The notes: a model not told the origin generated them from the sequence alone. Shown: positions 32,770 to 41,938, numbered from the stretch's first letter. The stretch is 64,000 bases of DNA from Pedobacter sp. KBS0701 (GCF_005938645.2 NZ_CP042171.1:5518001-5582000), one strand, 5' to 3'. Numbers and translations are program-made.

Positions 32770-34026
32770 TTAAAACAAAATCATCTGGTTGCTATCTGTT
32801 TTTAAATATTTGCTTTGGCTTTCGGCCAAAATAAAAGCTTTAATCTGTGTGCCCTGATAATCTTTCAATTGGTACGGACTATCTAAACAGGTGATAAAAT
32901 GTTTCGCCCGGTTATAAGCCACACCGATTTTTTTTAACTGATCAATCCTGAGTTTACCGAATTTCCTGGCCTGTACAATCTTTTTAGCCGACATGACGCC
33001 AATGCCCGGTATCCGGAGAATCATTTTATAATCAGCCGTATTAATATCTACGGGGAAGTGCTGCATGTTGCGGATCGCCCAGCTAAGTTTTGGATCAATA
33101 TCTACGTCAAGATTAGGGTTGGCATCATTTAAAATTTCCTGCACTTTAAAACCATAGAAGCGCATCAGCCAGTCGGTTTGATACAAGCGGTTTTCTCTTA
33201 ATAATGGTGGCTGGGTACCTAAAACAGGCATCCGTGTATCGTTACTGATGGGTACATAGCCCGAATAATAAACCCTCTTTAGGGCAAAATTTTTATAAAA
33301 AGCATTGGCCGTGTACATAATATCCTTATCGCTTTCGGGCGTAGCGCCAATGACCATTTGGGTACTCTGGCCTGCCGGTACAAATTTTGGCACATGTTTA
33401 ATCAGTTTTTTATCTGCGGTAAACTGTGTAATCTGTTGCTGTACAAACCCAAGTGGTTTGATCACATCTGCGTGGTTTTTCTCTGGCGCCAAAAGTTTTA
33501 AACCAGCCTCGGTGGGCATTTCTAAATTGATGCTCATCCTGTCAGCATAAAGGCCGGCCTCTTTAATCAGTTCATCGCTGGCTCCCGGAATGGTTTTCAG
33601 GTGGATGTAACCATTGTAATTCTGCTCCAAACGCAATTTTTTTACCACCAGGAGTAAACGTTCCATAGTAAAATCGGCATTTTTAAAAATCCCTGAACTT
33701 AAAAACAATCCCTCAATATAGTTTCGTCGGTAAAAATTCATGGTCAGTTCTACCACTTCATCTACGGTAAAGGCGGCACGTTTTATATCGTTACTTTTAC
33801 GTGAAACACAGAACAAACAATCGTAAATGCAGTGATTGGTTAGGAGGATTTTTAATAAAGAAACACATCTCCCATCTTCTGTGTAAGTATGGCAAATGCC
33901 CGAAGTATGGCTGTTGCCAAGCCCTTTTGTATCATTCTTTCTCGTGCCGCCACTTGATGAACAAGAAACATCATATTTAGCGGCGTCTGCAAGAATATTT
34001 AATTTTTCACGAATGCGATCAGACAT
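32770..34026 (-). CDS. putative DNA modification/repair radical SAM protein (TIGR03916 family)
   Basis: From the ATG at 34026 the protein has 418 residues. The radical SAM cluster motif is T-N-H-C-I-Y-D-C-L-F-C (Cys-x3-Cys-x2-Cys) near residue 73, preceded by conserved C-S-S-S-G-G and C-H-T-Y-T-E-D-G-R-C segments. The C-terminus (about 320-385) has a helix-hairpin-helix DNA-binding motif, L-R-I-P-G-I-G-V-M-S-A-K-K-I. So it combines a radical SAM enzyme with a DNA-binding module. An earlier ATG at 34047 lies within the -7 promoter element, so 34026 is preferred. The DNA substrate is unknown. Confidence 0.87.
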   Translation of the reverse strand: MSDRIREKLNILADAAKYDVSCSSSGGTRKNDTKGLGNSHTSGICHTYTEDGRCVSLLKILLTNHCIYDCLFCVSRKSNDIKRAAFTVDEVVELTMNFYRRNYIEGLFLSSGIFKNADFTMERLLLVVKKLRLEQNYNGYIHLKTIPGASDELIKEAGLYADRMSINLEMPTEAGLKLLAPEKNHADVIKPLGFVQQQITQFTADKKLIKHVPKFVPAGQSTQMVIGATPESDKDIMYTANAFYKNFALKRVYYSGYVPISNDTRMPVLGTQPPLLRENRLYQTDWLMRFYGFKVQEILNDANPNLDVDIDPKLSWAIRNMQHFPVDINTADYKMILRIPGIGVMSAKKIVQARKFGKLRIDQLKKIGVAYNRAKHFITCLDSPYQLKDYQGTQIKAFILAESQSKYLKTDSNQMILF

Positions 34027-34044
34027 AGGAAGTAATTTTACTAA

Positions 34045-34052
34045 CAAAGATA
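34045..34052 (-). promoter_or_regulatory. -7 element before the radical SAM gene
   Basis: CAAAGATA on plus reads TATCTTTG on the minus strand, a full match to TAnnTTTG. Transcription would start near 34039, which rules out the upstream ATG at 34047. Confidence 0.55.
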
Positions 34053-34263
34053 GTTTAATAACTAAAAATATTAGTAAATTGATTTGTTTAATCTATTCGA
34101 ATTTGGAATAATCGTAATAATTAAAATTGTTCAAAGGATTCAATTTCCAGTTCAGGGATAAAAAAAAGTATTTTTAATTTAAACCTTTTTCGCTAACCAA
34201 GATTTTACTGTGTAAAAGATCAGGTTATTAAGGAAGTGAAGAACACAAGAGTTTTGTTGTGGG

Positions 34264-34908
34264 TTATTTGCCTTCCCATTCTTTATAAAAGTGTTCCAGA
34301 TAGAGCAGCATAAAATTGTGCCTTTCTACTGCTATTGCTTTTCCCGTTCCAGTATTCATCATATCTTTTAACAGTAGCAGTTTTTCGTAAAAATGATTAA
34401 TGGTAGGGGCAGTGGTGTTTTTATAACTTTCTTTGCTAATGTGCGTTTCTGGTAATATAGCCGGATCATAAAGCACCCTGTTTTTGAATCCCCCGTAGGT
34501 AAATGCCCTGGCAATTCCAATGGCACCAATAGCATCTAAACGATCTGCATCCTGTACAATTTTCATTTCTTTCGAAGTAAAACCTGCTCCATCAAAACTA
34601 TTTTTGAATGACATGTTTTGAATAATCAACTTAACATGCACAATAACCTCAGCTTCAACAGCAATTGATGCCAAAAATGAAGCAGCCATATTAGGTCCCA
34701 GTTCTTCATCACCATTATTGAATTTAGGATCAGCAATATCATGCAGTAATGCAGCAAAGGCCACCACAAGTTCATCGCCATTTTCTTGGTGATTGATAGT
34801 TAAAGCGGTTTTAAAAACACGCTCAATGTGGAACCAATCATGTCCTGCCTCAGCATGCGCTAATGTTTCTTTTACAAAATCAATGGTTTTCTGGATGGTA
34901 ACCTGCAT
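34264..34908 (-). CDS. HD-domain phosphohydrolase
   Basis: The 214-residue protein is an HD-superfamily hydrolase like the YedJ/YfbR group: H-D-W-F-H-I-E-R-V near residue 19, the metal-binding A-A-L-L-H-D-I-A-D-P near 47, and the late V-Q-D-A-D-R-L-D-A-I-G-A-I-G-I-A-R. These proteins remove phosphate from nucleotides or similar compounds using divalent metal. The substrate is not known. It lies 75 bases downstream of an XRE regulator gene on the same strand and has its own -7 element (TACCTTTG, minus strand, 34926-34933). Confidence 0.85.
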   Translation of the reverse strand: MQVTIQKTIDFVKETLAHAEAGHDWFHIERVFKTALTINHQENGDELVVAFAALLHDIADPKFNNGDEELGPNMAASFLASIAVEAEVIVHVKLIIQNMSFKNSFDGAGFTSKEMKIVQDADRLDAIGAIGIARAFTYGGFKNRVLYDPAILPETHISKESYKNTTAPTINHFYEKLLLLKDMMNTGTGKAIAVERHNFMLLYLEHFYKEWEGK

Positions 34909-34925
34909 AAGATCGAATTTTTTTC

Positions 34926-34933
34926 CAAAGGTA
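34926..34933 (-). promoter_or_regulatory. -7 element before the HD hydrolase gene
   Basis: CAAAGGTA on plus reads TACCTTTG, matching TAnnTTTG, 17 bases upstream of the start codon. Confidence 0.45.
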
Positions 34934-34983
34934 TTGGAATTATATGCAGGGATAAAAAAAATGATATCAACAGCGACCGGAGA

Positions 34984-35265
34984 TTAACTCACGGTCGCTG
35001 CCCTGCTTTCATCATCAGCAATAATTTTAATTAAATCACTGTGGTTGAGGGTCAATAAATGAGATACTTCAACCTCTAAAATTGCTGCAATGTGAAATAA
35101 ACGGTCAATAGTTAATTTACTATAACCGAGCTCAATTTTGCTGTAAGCATTCTGTGATATTTTCAGTTTCGCTGCCAGATAATCCTGAGTATAATCTCTG
35201 TATTCTCTAATTTTTCTAATATTCCCGGCAACATTCTTCGTTTTTAACGCCAATACATCTTCCAT
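34984..35265 (-). CDS. XRE-family helix-turn-helix regulator
   Basis: The 93-residue protein has one HTH_3 domain (about 14-68): I-R-K-I-R-E-Y-R-D-Y-T-Q-D-Y-L-A-A-K-L, S-Q-N-A-Y-S-K-I-E-L-G and L-T-I-D-R-L-F-H-I-A-A-I-L-E-V. It is a small DNA-binding regulator with no sensing domain and no toxin gene nearby. Its target is unknown. The 295-base gap upstream (35266-35560) is AT-rich, with low-complexity GA-rich sequence around 35460-35490 and no gene I can support. Confidence 0.85.
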   Translation of the reverse strand: MEDVLALKTKNVAGNIRKIREYRDYTQDYLAAKLKISQNAYSKIELGYSKLTIDRLFHIAAILEVEVSHLLTLNHSDLIKIIADDESRAATVS

Positions 35266-35560
35266 AAAAGGGATAATTTTTTAATGTTTTTTATTATGTA
35301 CGAAACTTTTATTCCTATAGATTTTAAAAATTTAATTTTAGCACTATAAGGAATTACGCGAACCGGGATGGTGAATTGAATATTATAACAACGGACAACC
35401 TAAAATGTTTAGGTATTTTGTTTGATAATCAGGTTTTGAAGTGATTTTTTTTAGATAAATGAGAGGAGATAGGAGTGATATGAGATGTTTAAAGATACAT
35501 CATGTTTGCGACCAAATCTGCGAAAGAAAAGATCGAGATAAGAAAATTAGCTGTCAAAAG

Positions 35561-36055
35561 TTAATATAACCCCCAGTCATCTTCAAACTCGTCTTTTTCG
35601 AAATATTTAACCCATTCGATAAAGAGTAGACGAAATTTTTCAATTTCGTCTAAAACAATGTTTTTATACTCTGGCGTGCAGATTTCGAACATATCTGCCG
35701 CTCTTACCTGGGTTTCTAATTCACGGCAGTTCGTTCGGATAATAGAAGCATTTTCCATTCTCAAAATATACATATCCGCACCTTCTGCCCCAACAATTTT
35801 AGGGCATAACATCAGTGCATTCTGCATAATTAAGTTAGCGGTCATTTCGGCCATTTCTCCTTCCAGTGTTTCACAGAACAGGGCGGCATATTTGTATACA
35901 GCTCTTGCCTGGTTGTAAAGACTTTTAGCCCTGGTTACTTTAAGTCTAACCTTTTCGGCATCAACACTTGATAGATTTTCTTCATCCTCATCATCCCGGC
36001 CAAATCGGCTAAAATGCTCCCATTCGGGCATATGATCCATGTCGTCAAATTCCAT
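35561..36055 (-). CDS. hypothetical acidic protein
   Basis: From the ATG at 36055 the product is 164 residues, starting M-E-F-D-D-M-D-H-M-P-E-W-E-H-F and rich in Asp and Glu at both ends. The middle is helical with A-R-A-V-Y-K-Y-A-A-L-F-C-E-T-L-E-G and a conserved-looking Cys. No signal peptide or membrane segment. The upstream ATG at 36112 would add 19 residues of different character and is less likely. It lies 10 bases or so from the methyltransferase stop on the same strand, so it may be co-transcribed. No family recognised. Confidence 0.65.
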   Translation of the reverse strand: MEFDDMDHMPEWEHFSRFGRDDEDEENLSSVDAEKVRLKVTRAKSLYNQARAVYKYAALFCETLEGEMAEMTANLIMQNALMLCPKIVGAEGADMYILRMENASIIRTNCRELETQVRAADMFEICTPEYKNIVLDEIEKFRLLFIEWVKYFEKDEFEDDWGLY

Positions 36056-36121
36056 ATTTTTCAAAATTTTTACGTTATGGTACGTAATAGAGCGTAATAT
36101 ATTAATTTTCAATGAAAAAGA

Positions 36122-37303
36122 CTAGGCGTCAATTAATGGTGCCCGGCGAGAGCCATCATATAATTCATACTCTAATAAACGACAGTCTAATTTACCATTA
36201 TAAAATTCAACTTTTTTAGCCGCTTTTAATCCAATTTTCTTTGCAAGATCAGGATTTCCGGTGAAAATATATCCAGAATAGCCTTTACATTTCGTTTTCA
36301 TAAAATCGCCCATGCGTTTATAAGTCAATTCCAGCTTGCTGTGCACACCCAGGCGTTCGCCGTACTCAGGGTTAAAAACAACAACACCTTTGCCCTCTTC
36401 GGGAACTGGTGTTAATTCAAAATCGCAAACTTCAAATTCAATTAAAGTATCAACACCTGCCGTTTTAGCGTTTCTACGGGTTACTTCAACTGCATCTTCC
36501 GACAAATCGGAAGCTACAATTTTAAGATCAACATTTTTAATTACCTGCTCTTTTAAAATTCTGCGTTCAGCGAAAAAATCTTCTTCGTTGTAGCCTAATA
36601 TATGCATAAAACCATAATTCATGCGGTATAATCCCGGGGCGCGGTTAGTGGCAATCAGGGCTGCTTCAATAGCTAATGTTCCTGAACCGCACATGGGGTT
36701 AATAAATGGCGATTTCTTATCCCAGTTGGTTGCTAAAATAACCCCGGCTGCCAGGGCCTCTAACATAGGTGCCTTTCCGGGAATTTTACGGTAACCGTGT
36801 TTGGCCAGCGTTTCGCCTGAAGTATCCATAAAAACATCAGCATCGGCATCTTTCCAGTATAAATGCACCACTGTTTTGTTTGCATCCGATCCGGAGTTAG
36901 GGCGGATGCCTTTTTTCTCTTTCATACGGTCTGCAATAGCATCCTTTACTTTTAAGTTTGCAAAAAGCGGCGTGGTAATATTCGGGTTATCAACATTTGA
37001 CGTTACGGAGAAATAACCCGAAAAATCAATCAGTTCTTCCCACTCAATGGCTGCAATTTCATTATATAAGTCATCCGGTGTAATGGCTTTGAAACTTTTG
37101 ATGGCATATAGAATCTGACTGGCACAGCGTAAGTTTAAATTTAGCTTAATACACTCTGTAAGGGTGATATTGAGCTCAACACCCGTAGCAAAAGACCGCT
37201 CGATGGTATAACCTAAAGCGGTAACTTCTTCTTGTAAGTAAGGCGAAAGGCGCTTGTTGCAGGTAATAATTACCTTGCTTTTATTGTGGAAAACTTGCAT
37301 CAT
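36122..37303 (-). CDS. THUMP-domain 23S rRNA methyltransferase, RlmL-like
   Basis: The 393-residue protein has an N-terminal THUMP domain (about 50-160) and a Rossmann methyltransferase of the UPF0020 group. Motifs include S-P-F-I-N-P-M-C-G-S-G-T-L-A-I-E-A-A near residue 197 and the catalytic-type V-V-F-N-P-E-Y-G-E-R-L-G (in place of N-P-P-Y). Homologues methylate the N2 of a guanosine in 23S rRNA (RlmL, G2445). The exact base is inferred by family only. It is divergent from the DUF3127 gene. Confidence 0.85.
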   Translation of the reverse strand: MMQVFHNKSKVIITCNKRLSPYLQEEVTALGYTIERSFATGVELNITLTECIKLNLNLRCASQILYAIKSFKAITPDDLYNEIAAIEWEELIDFSGYFSVTSNVDNPNITTPLFANLKVKDAIADRMKEKKGIRPNSGSDANKTVVHLYWKDADADVFMDTSGETLAKHGYRKIPGKAPMLEALAAGVILATNWDKKSPFINPMCGSGTLAIEAALIATNRAPGLYRMNYGFMHILGYNEEDFFAERRILKEQVIKNVDLKIVASDLSEDAVEVTRRNAKTAGVDTLIEFEVCDFELTPVPEEGKGVVVFNPEYGERLGVHSKLELTYKRMGDFMKTKCKGYSGYIFTGNPDLAKKIGLKAAKKVEFYNGKLDCRLLEYELYDGSRRAPLIDA

Positions 37304-37371
37304 AATATATGCGAAGTTATCAATAAAATTATAGAGATTTGATGTTTATAGTACATTAAGTAGTATTAGAT

Positions 37372-37737
37372 ATGGAAATTAAAGGAAAAGTACACGAAGT
37401 AGGTGCCACACAACAAGTAAGTGAAACGTTTAAAAAACGTGATTTAATAGTAGAATACGCAGAAAATCCAACATACCCAGAATATATCCGTTTTGAGGCT
37501 TTACAAGATAAAACTGCATTATTAGATACATTTAAAGCAGGCGATGAGGTTGAGGTTTTCTTTAATTTACGTGGTCGCCCATGGACAGATAAAGCGGGTA
37601 AAACATCATATTTTAACAGTTTGGTTATCTGGCGTATCAATGCAGTTGCAGCAGGTGCTCCCGCAGCTACGCCAGCTTATGCAGCTCCGGTTGATGTAAG
37701 CAATGCGCCAGGTGAAGATGATGATTTGCCTTTCTAA
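37372..37737 (+). CDS. DUF3127 family protein, ssDNA-binding-like
   Basis: The 121-residue protein matches DUF3127, a Bacteroidetes family: M-E-I-K-G-K-V-H-E-V-G, Q-Q-V-S-E-T-F-K-K-R-D-L-I-V-E, D-E-V-E-V-F-F-N-L-R-G-R. The beta-rich core and an acidic C-terminal tip E-D-D-D-L-P-F resemble single-stranded DNA-binding proteins, whose last residues D-D-D-I-P-F recruit partners. Function is not established. It ends before a strong terminator. Confidence 0.85.
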   Translation: MEIKGKVHEVGATQQVSETFKKRDLIVEYAENPTYPEYIRFEALQDKTALLDTFKAGDEVEVFFNLRGRPWTDKAGKTSYFNSLVIWRINAVAAGAPAATPAYAAPVDVSNAPGEDDDLPF

Positions 37738-37773
37738 ATAAAGAGTCTTTTTTAAGCAAACAATTTTGAACCA

Positions 37774-37806
37774 TGCCGAGGCTTAGCCTCGGCATTTTTT
37801 TTGCCC
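37774..37806 (+). terminator. terminator after the DUF3127 gene
   Basis: A nearly perfect palindrome, TGCCGAGGCTTAGCCTCGGC with trailing A, is followed by a T8 run. Confidence 0.92.
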
Positions 37807-37860
37807 AGGCCAGACTTCAGAAGTTTCGTATGCCCAGGCTGGGTAAACTTCGGAAATCTT
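37802..37860. repeat. small hairpin element with nested inverted repeats
   Basis: GAAGTTT (37820-37826) pairs with AAACTTC (37845-37851) around an inner CCCA/TGGG stem; GCCCAGGC occurs twice (37804-37811 and 37832-37839). It may be a REP-like unit. Nothing else stands out between it and the kinase gene. Confidence 0.45.
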
Positions 37861-37989
37861 TCCAATGCCTCTCGCTGTTAAAATATGTTAAAAACCAACA
37901 CTTGGCTTAGCTATTCAGTATTTTTGATATCTGTTTAGATTTAAGAAGATTATGTTCGGTTTTTTTAGGTTTAAAACCCAATCTGGTTC

Positions 37990-39810
37990 ATGAAGAAAAG
38001 AAGTTTTTGGTTAATTACGGTTTTAATGACAGTAGCACTACTGGGCGTGTTTGTAATGCAATTGTATTACATCCGTGAATCGTATAAACTAAAATCCCAG
38101 CTTTTTGATGAACAGGTAAATCAAACGCTAACTTCGGTAGTAAATAAAATACAACGTAGAAATGTTGCCGATCACCTCAACCGCAAAGATGCAGAAAACA
38201 AGCTGAAACAGCTCCAGGATTCGAGGCAGCGTGTGCTTGATATTAAAGATTTACGGCAACAATATGCACAAGAGGCAGAGTTGCGGCAAGCCGAAAGGGA
38301 AAATCAGATCGAAAGTTACCTGAACCAACAAGATAGTATTATCCAGGTATCTTACCGGGCGCCCAATGTAATTTCTGAAAGGGAATATACTTCGTTGACT
38401 TCAAAAAATGGCGATAAATTGGATTTGCAAATGGACGCATTCATTGATGTTAAAAGCCTTATTTTAAAAGGTTATAGTATGCGCACAAAACCTTTTGCTG
38501 CACCACCAAAAGCATTCGAATTTAAAAGCTTGCAAAGCTTGCCAGATTCTTTAAGGTATTTGGTTTTTGATCCCAGAAACGGCAATCCCGGCTTTGTAAG
38601 TGTTCCAAAGATTTCTGACGATTTAGAAAAAAAATTTAAACGGGAAGATGAGATTGCTAAAAAGCAGTTAGAACTAAAAATTGCAGCGCTGGGCAAAGAT
38701 ACTTTTTCGTATACAAGGTTAAGCGTGGTGGAGGATGTGTCTAAAGAACTGCAGGAAACCAATGTGCCAATTTATAAACGCATTAATTTTAGTTCTTTAG
38801 GCCATTTATTAAAGCAGGAACTCCTTGCCAATAATATTACACTAGAACCTTCTTACCGGATTTCGTTAGCCAGAAAAGATTCGACCATTTTTATGACGGC
38901 CTCTAACGTTAAAGGAGAGTTTTTGCCCGAAAATACCTACAAAACACCTTTGTTTGGAAACGATATCTTTCGCGATCCTGGAATGCTCTTCGTCAGTTTT
39001 CCGAATAAAAATTCGGCCATTATATCTAATCTAAGTGTTACACTAGCCTCATCAATTGGTCTGTTACTGGTGCTTGTTTTCATCTTCTCTTATACCCTTT
39101 ATGCTATCTTGAAGCAGAAAAAACTGTCGGAAATGAAAACAGATTTTATCAATAATATGACGCACGAGTTTAAAACGCCTGTGGCCACTATTATGATTGC
39201 CAGTGAAGCTTTAAAAGATCCGGAGGTGACAGAAGATAAAGCCCGGTTAAAACGTTTGGCAGGGATTATTTATGATGAAAATGTTCGCCTGGGTAGTCAC
39301 ATTGAACGTGTTTTAAGTATTGCCCGCTTAGAAAAGGGCGAGCTTAAAATGGAGAACACGGAAGTAGACGTAAACGATTTAATTGTGATTGTGTTAGATA
39401 GTATGGAATTGCAGCTGCAGAAAAGGAATGCCATTATTAATGTACATACCGGTGCAGAAAATGCTGTTGTATACGGCGATGAGCTGCACCTGTCTAATGT
39501 AATTTATAACCTTATTGATAATGCGAATAAATACAGTAGCGGTACGCCGGAGATTACCATTACGACCCGCAATGCCGGCAAGAATTTAATTATCCAGATA
39601 GCGGATAAAGGAATAGGCATGACCAAAGAGCAGTCTAAAAGGATTTTCGATCAGTTTTATAGGGTGCCAACAGGTAATTTACATGATGTTAAAGGCTTTG
39701 GTCTGGGTTTAAATTATGTTCAGGATATTATTAAAAAACTGAACGGAACAGTTAAGGTAAGTAGCGAAAAAGATAAAGGAACAACGTTCGAAATATCTTT
39801 ACCTTTATAA
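37990..39810 (+). CDS. sensor histidine kinase of a two-component system
   Basis: The 606-residue kinase has an N-terminal membrane helix (about 5-27), a long periplasmic region (28-350) with a predicted coiled coil rich in Gln, Arg and Lys near 50-120, and a second helix (about 353-375). The kinase core has H392 in T-H-E-F-K-T-P-V, N-L-I-D-N-A-N-K-Y-S, D-K-G-I-G-M and G-F-G-L-G-L-N-Y-V. Architecture resembles Bacteroides RprX. Its partner regulator gene starts about 150 bases downstream on the same strand. The signal is unknown. Confidence 0.9.
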   Translation: MKKRSFWLITVLMTVALLGVFVMQLYYIRESYKLKSQLFDEQVNQTLTSVVNKIQRRNVADHLNRKDAENKLKQLQDSRQRVLDIKDLRQQYAQEAELRQAERENQIESYLNQQDSIIQVSYRAPNVISEREYTSLTSKNGDKLDLQMDAFIDVKSLILKGYSMRTKPFAAPPKAFEFKSLQSLPDSLRYLVFDPRNGNPGFVSVPKISDDLEKKFKREDEIAKKQLELKIAALGKDTFSYTRLSVVEDVSKELQETNVPIYKRINFSSLGHLLKQELLANNITLEPSYRISLARKDSTIFMTASNVKGEFLPENTYKTPLFGNDIFRDPGMLFVSFPNKNSAIISNLSVTLASSIGLLLVLVFIFSYTLYAILKQKKLSEMKTDFINNMTHEFKTPVATIMIASEALKDPEVTEDKARLKRLAGIIYDENVRLGSHIERVLSIARLEKGELKMENTEVDVNDLIVIVLDSMELQLQKRNAIINVHTGAENAVVYGDELHLSNVIYNLIDNANKYSSGTPEITITTRNAGKNLIIQIADKGIGMTKEQSKRIFDQFYRVPTGNLHDVKGFGLGLNYVQDIIKKLNGTVKVSSEKDKGTTFEISLPL

Positions 39811-39961
39811 AAGCTGCTTTATTGATGTATTAAAATTGAACGGTTTAATAGCTCATATTGTGGAGTATTAATTTAATCTACAGCATAAATTAAACTGTTA
39901 TACATATTCAGAATCAAACTTCCAGTGTGGCTAATGCTACGTAATGAATAAAAATAAGAAA

Positions 39962-40657
39962 ATGAAAAAAATACTTCTGGTAGAAGACGACCCAAATTTA
40001 GGTTTATTGTTACAAGACTATTTGCAGTTAAAAGGCAAGTTTGATGTAGTATTATGCACCGATGGTGAAGATGGTTTGAAAACATTTAATAAGCAAAACT
40101 TCGATTTATGTATTTTAGATGTGATGATGCCTAAAAAAGATGGTTTTACCTTGGGGAAAGATATCAGGAAGATAAATACCCAGGTACCCATTATTTTTGC
40201 AACTGCTAAAACCATGTTAGAAGATAAATCTGCGGCCTATGATTTAGGTGGTGATGATTATATTACTAAACCTTTTCGCATAGAAGAGCTATTACTGCGC
40301 ATTAACGCGATGTTTAAACGCATTGCCAATAAAACAGATAATAACGATGAGGCTGCCGAAACACAGTTTTCTATTGGTCAGTATCATTTTGACTATACTA
40401 CCCAGATTATTACCGATAACGATCATCAACAAAAACTGTCTACCAAAGAAGCTGAGCTGTTGCGTTTACTTTGTTTAAAAAAGAATACCGTTTTAACCCG
40501 TGAAGAAGCACTGTTGAGCATCTGGCATGATGATAATTACTTTAATGGAAGAAGTATGGATGTGTTTTTAAGTAAGTTACGTAAGTACCTTAAGGCCGAT
40601 CCGACAGTAGAGATTATTAACGTGCACGGAAAAGGTTATAAGTTATTGGTAGGGTAA
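39962..40657 (+). CDS. OmpR-family response regulator
   Basis: The 231-residue protein has a receiver domain (1-120) with acidic pocket V-E-D-D, phospho-acceptor Asp53 in L-C-I-L-D-V-M-M-P and Lys in Y-I-T-K-P-F. A winged-helix DNA-binding domain follows (about 130-228), with K-E-A-E-L-L-R-L-L-C and a final I-I-N-V-H-G-K-G-Y-K-L. It resembles RprY-type regulators and should be phosphorylated by the upstream kinase. An ATG at 39944 would add six Asn/Lys-rich residues; M-K-K-I-L-L-V-E-D-D at 39962 is the usual start. Confidence 0.92.
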   Translation: MKKILLVEDDPNLGLLLQDYLQLKGKFDVVLCTDGEDGLKTFNKQNFDLCILDVMMPKKDGFTLGKDIRKINTQVPIIFATAKTMLEDKSAAYDLGGDDYITKPFRIEELLLRINAMFKRIANKTDNNDEAAETQFSIGQYHFDYTTQIITDNDHQQKLSTKEAELLRLLCLKKNTVLTREEALLSIWHDDNYFNGRSMDVFLSKLRKYLKADPTVEIINVHGKGYKLLVG

Positions 40658-40829
40658 GGTTTTAAGCCGGGATGTTCTGCAGTATCATTCTTAAACATAT
40701 AATTTTCCATAATTGTTAAAAGTTGCAATGTTGTAAAGTTGAATGTTTTACGCGCCAAAATCAATATTTAAGTCTTTCCAATCATATTCTTCTTGAAGAG
40801 TAATTTTTTTGTGAAAATCTCCCTTAAGT

Positions 40830-40967
40830 TACCGTTATTTCGAGCGGAGTGCAACGCAGTCGAGAAATCTATTTAGATGGGCCTTTCCAGCGCGTCGTCA
40901 CCCTGAACTTATTTCAGGATCTTTCATGCAAGATTAGATCTCTCCGCTACAGTCGAGATGACGGGGA
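40830..40967. repeat. dispersed intergenic repeat, family A, between convergent genes
   Basis: ACCGTTATTTCGAGCGGAGT with GTCGAGAAATCT, then CGTCGTCACCCTGAACTTAT with TTCAGGATCTTTC, and finally GATCTCTCCGCTACAGTCGA with GATGACG. The outer arms are inverted. The rest of the gap 40658-40830 shows no gene and no good terminator, so the repeat may terminate transcripts from both sides. Confidence 0.75.
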
Positions 40968-40971
40968 CGAA

Positions 40972-41820
40972 TTAAATATACAGGTTCTCCTGAATGGCAG
41001 GAATAATTCCGCGTTCCTGGGCAAGTTTAAATAAGGTATCAATGGCTTTACGCCCTTCTTCGCCAAGGTTTATACTATATTTATTCACATATAATTCGAT
41101 GTGTTTGTACATCACACTTTCTTCCATGGCCTGGGCATGCTGGCGGATAAAATCGATACCCGATTGTGGATGTGCAAAGGCAAACTCTACAGATTGGCGG
41201 ATTAAACGGTTCACCTTTAACTGCACCTCCCGATCTAAATTACGGTTAATTACGATTCCGCCTAATGGAATGGCGCAACCGGTTAGTTTTTCCCAATAAT
41301 CGCCTAAATCAACAATTTTGGTTAATCCCTTATCCTGGTAGGTAAACCTGTTTTCATGGATAATCAATCCTAAATCAATCTGCCCGTTAAGCAAAGCCGA
41401 TTCAATTTCCGAAAAAACAAGTTCCTGTTTGTTTTGTAAATGGGGGTAAGCAATTCCCAGCAAGAAATTCGCAGTTGTATACTTTCCTGGTATGCCAACC
41501 CTCAGTTTTGAATCTGGTGTTTGGAGTTCAGCATCTTTTTCTCGATTAAAATCCTTATTACTGATCAATAGTGGACCTACGCCGAATCCGAGGGCACTCC
41601 CAGCATCCAATAATGCGTATTGGTTAGCTACGTAGGCAAATGCATGAAAACTTAACTTGGTAATGTCTAATTCGCCCTTGAGTGCCTTTTGGTTTAAGGT
41701 TTCAACATCATCGTAAGAAACCTCAAATTCTAATCCTTCCGTATCAATTTTATGGTGAATGAGCGCATCGAAAATAAATGTATCGTTAGGGCAGGGAGAA
41801 AATCCAAGTGTAAGTTTCAT
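40972..41820 (-). CDS. mqnD: 1,4-dihydroxy-6-naphthoate synthase (MqnD)
   Basis: The 282-residue protein has the MqnD start L-G-F-S-P-C-P-N-D-T-F-I-F-D-A-L, then K-G-E-L-D-I-T-K-L-S-F-H-A and a D-L-G-D-Y-W segment, in a fold like periplasmic binding proteins. MqnD splits cyclic dehypoxanthine futalosine to 1,4-dihydroxy-6-naphthoate in the futalosine route to menaquinone. The mqnB gene for an earlier step lies upstream on the same strand. It ends right beside the family-A repeat. Confidence 0.92.
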   Translation of the reverse strand: MKLTLGFSPCPNDTFIFDALIHHKIDTEGLEFEVSYDDVETLNQKALKGELDITKLSFHAFAYVANQYALLDAGSALGFGVGPLLISNKDFNREKDAELQTPDSKLRVGIPGKYTTANFLLGIAYPHLQNKQELVFSEIESALLNGQIDLGLIIHENRFTYQDKGLTKIVDLGDYWEKLTGCAIPLGGIVINRNLDREVQLKVNRLIRQSVEFAFAHPQSGIDFIRQHAQAMEESVMYKHIELYVNKYSINLGEEGRKAIDTLFKLAQERGIIPAIQENLYI

Positions 41821-41938
41821 CTATTTATTTTTTTGTTTTCAGTTGTTAGATGGAGCCTTTGACAATTAAATTAATTATTTTAATTGTGTCGGGTTCATAA
41901 ATCAAAATTAACTACTGTGGTAAACTAATTAGTCATAA

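Noticed and set aside
35266..35560. Possible RNA gene or riboswitch in the gap before the XRE gene
   Set aside because: No stable hairpin set or known RNA motif was found; the gap is AT-rich with a short GA-rich stretch.
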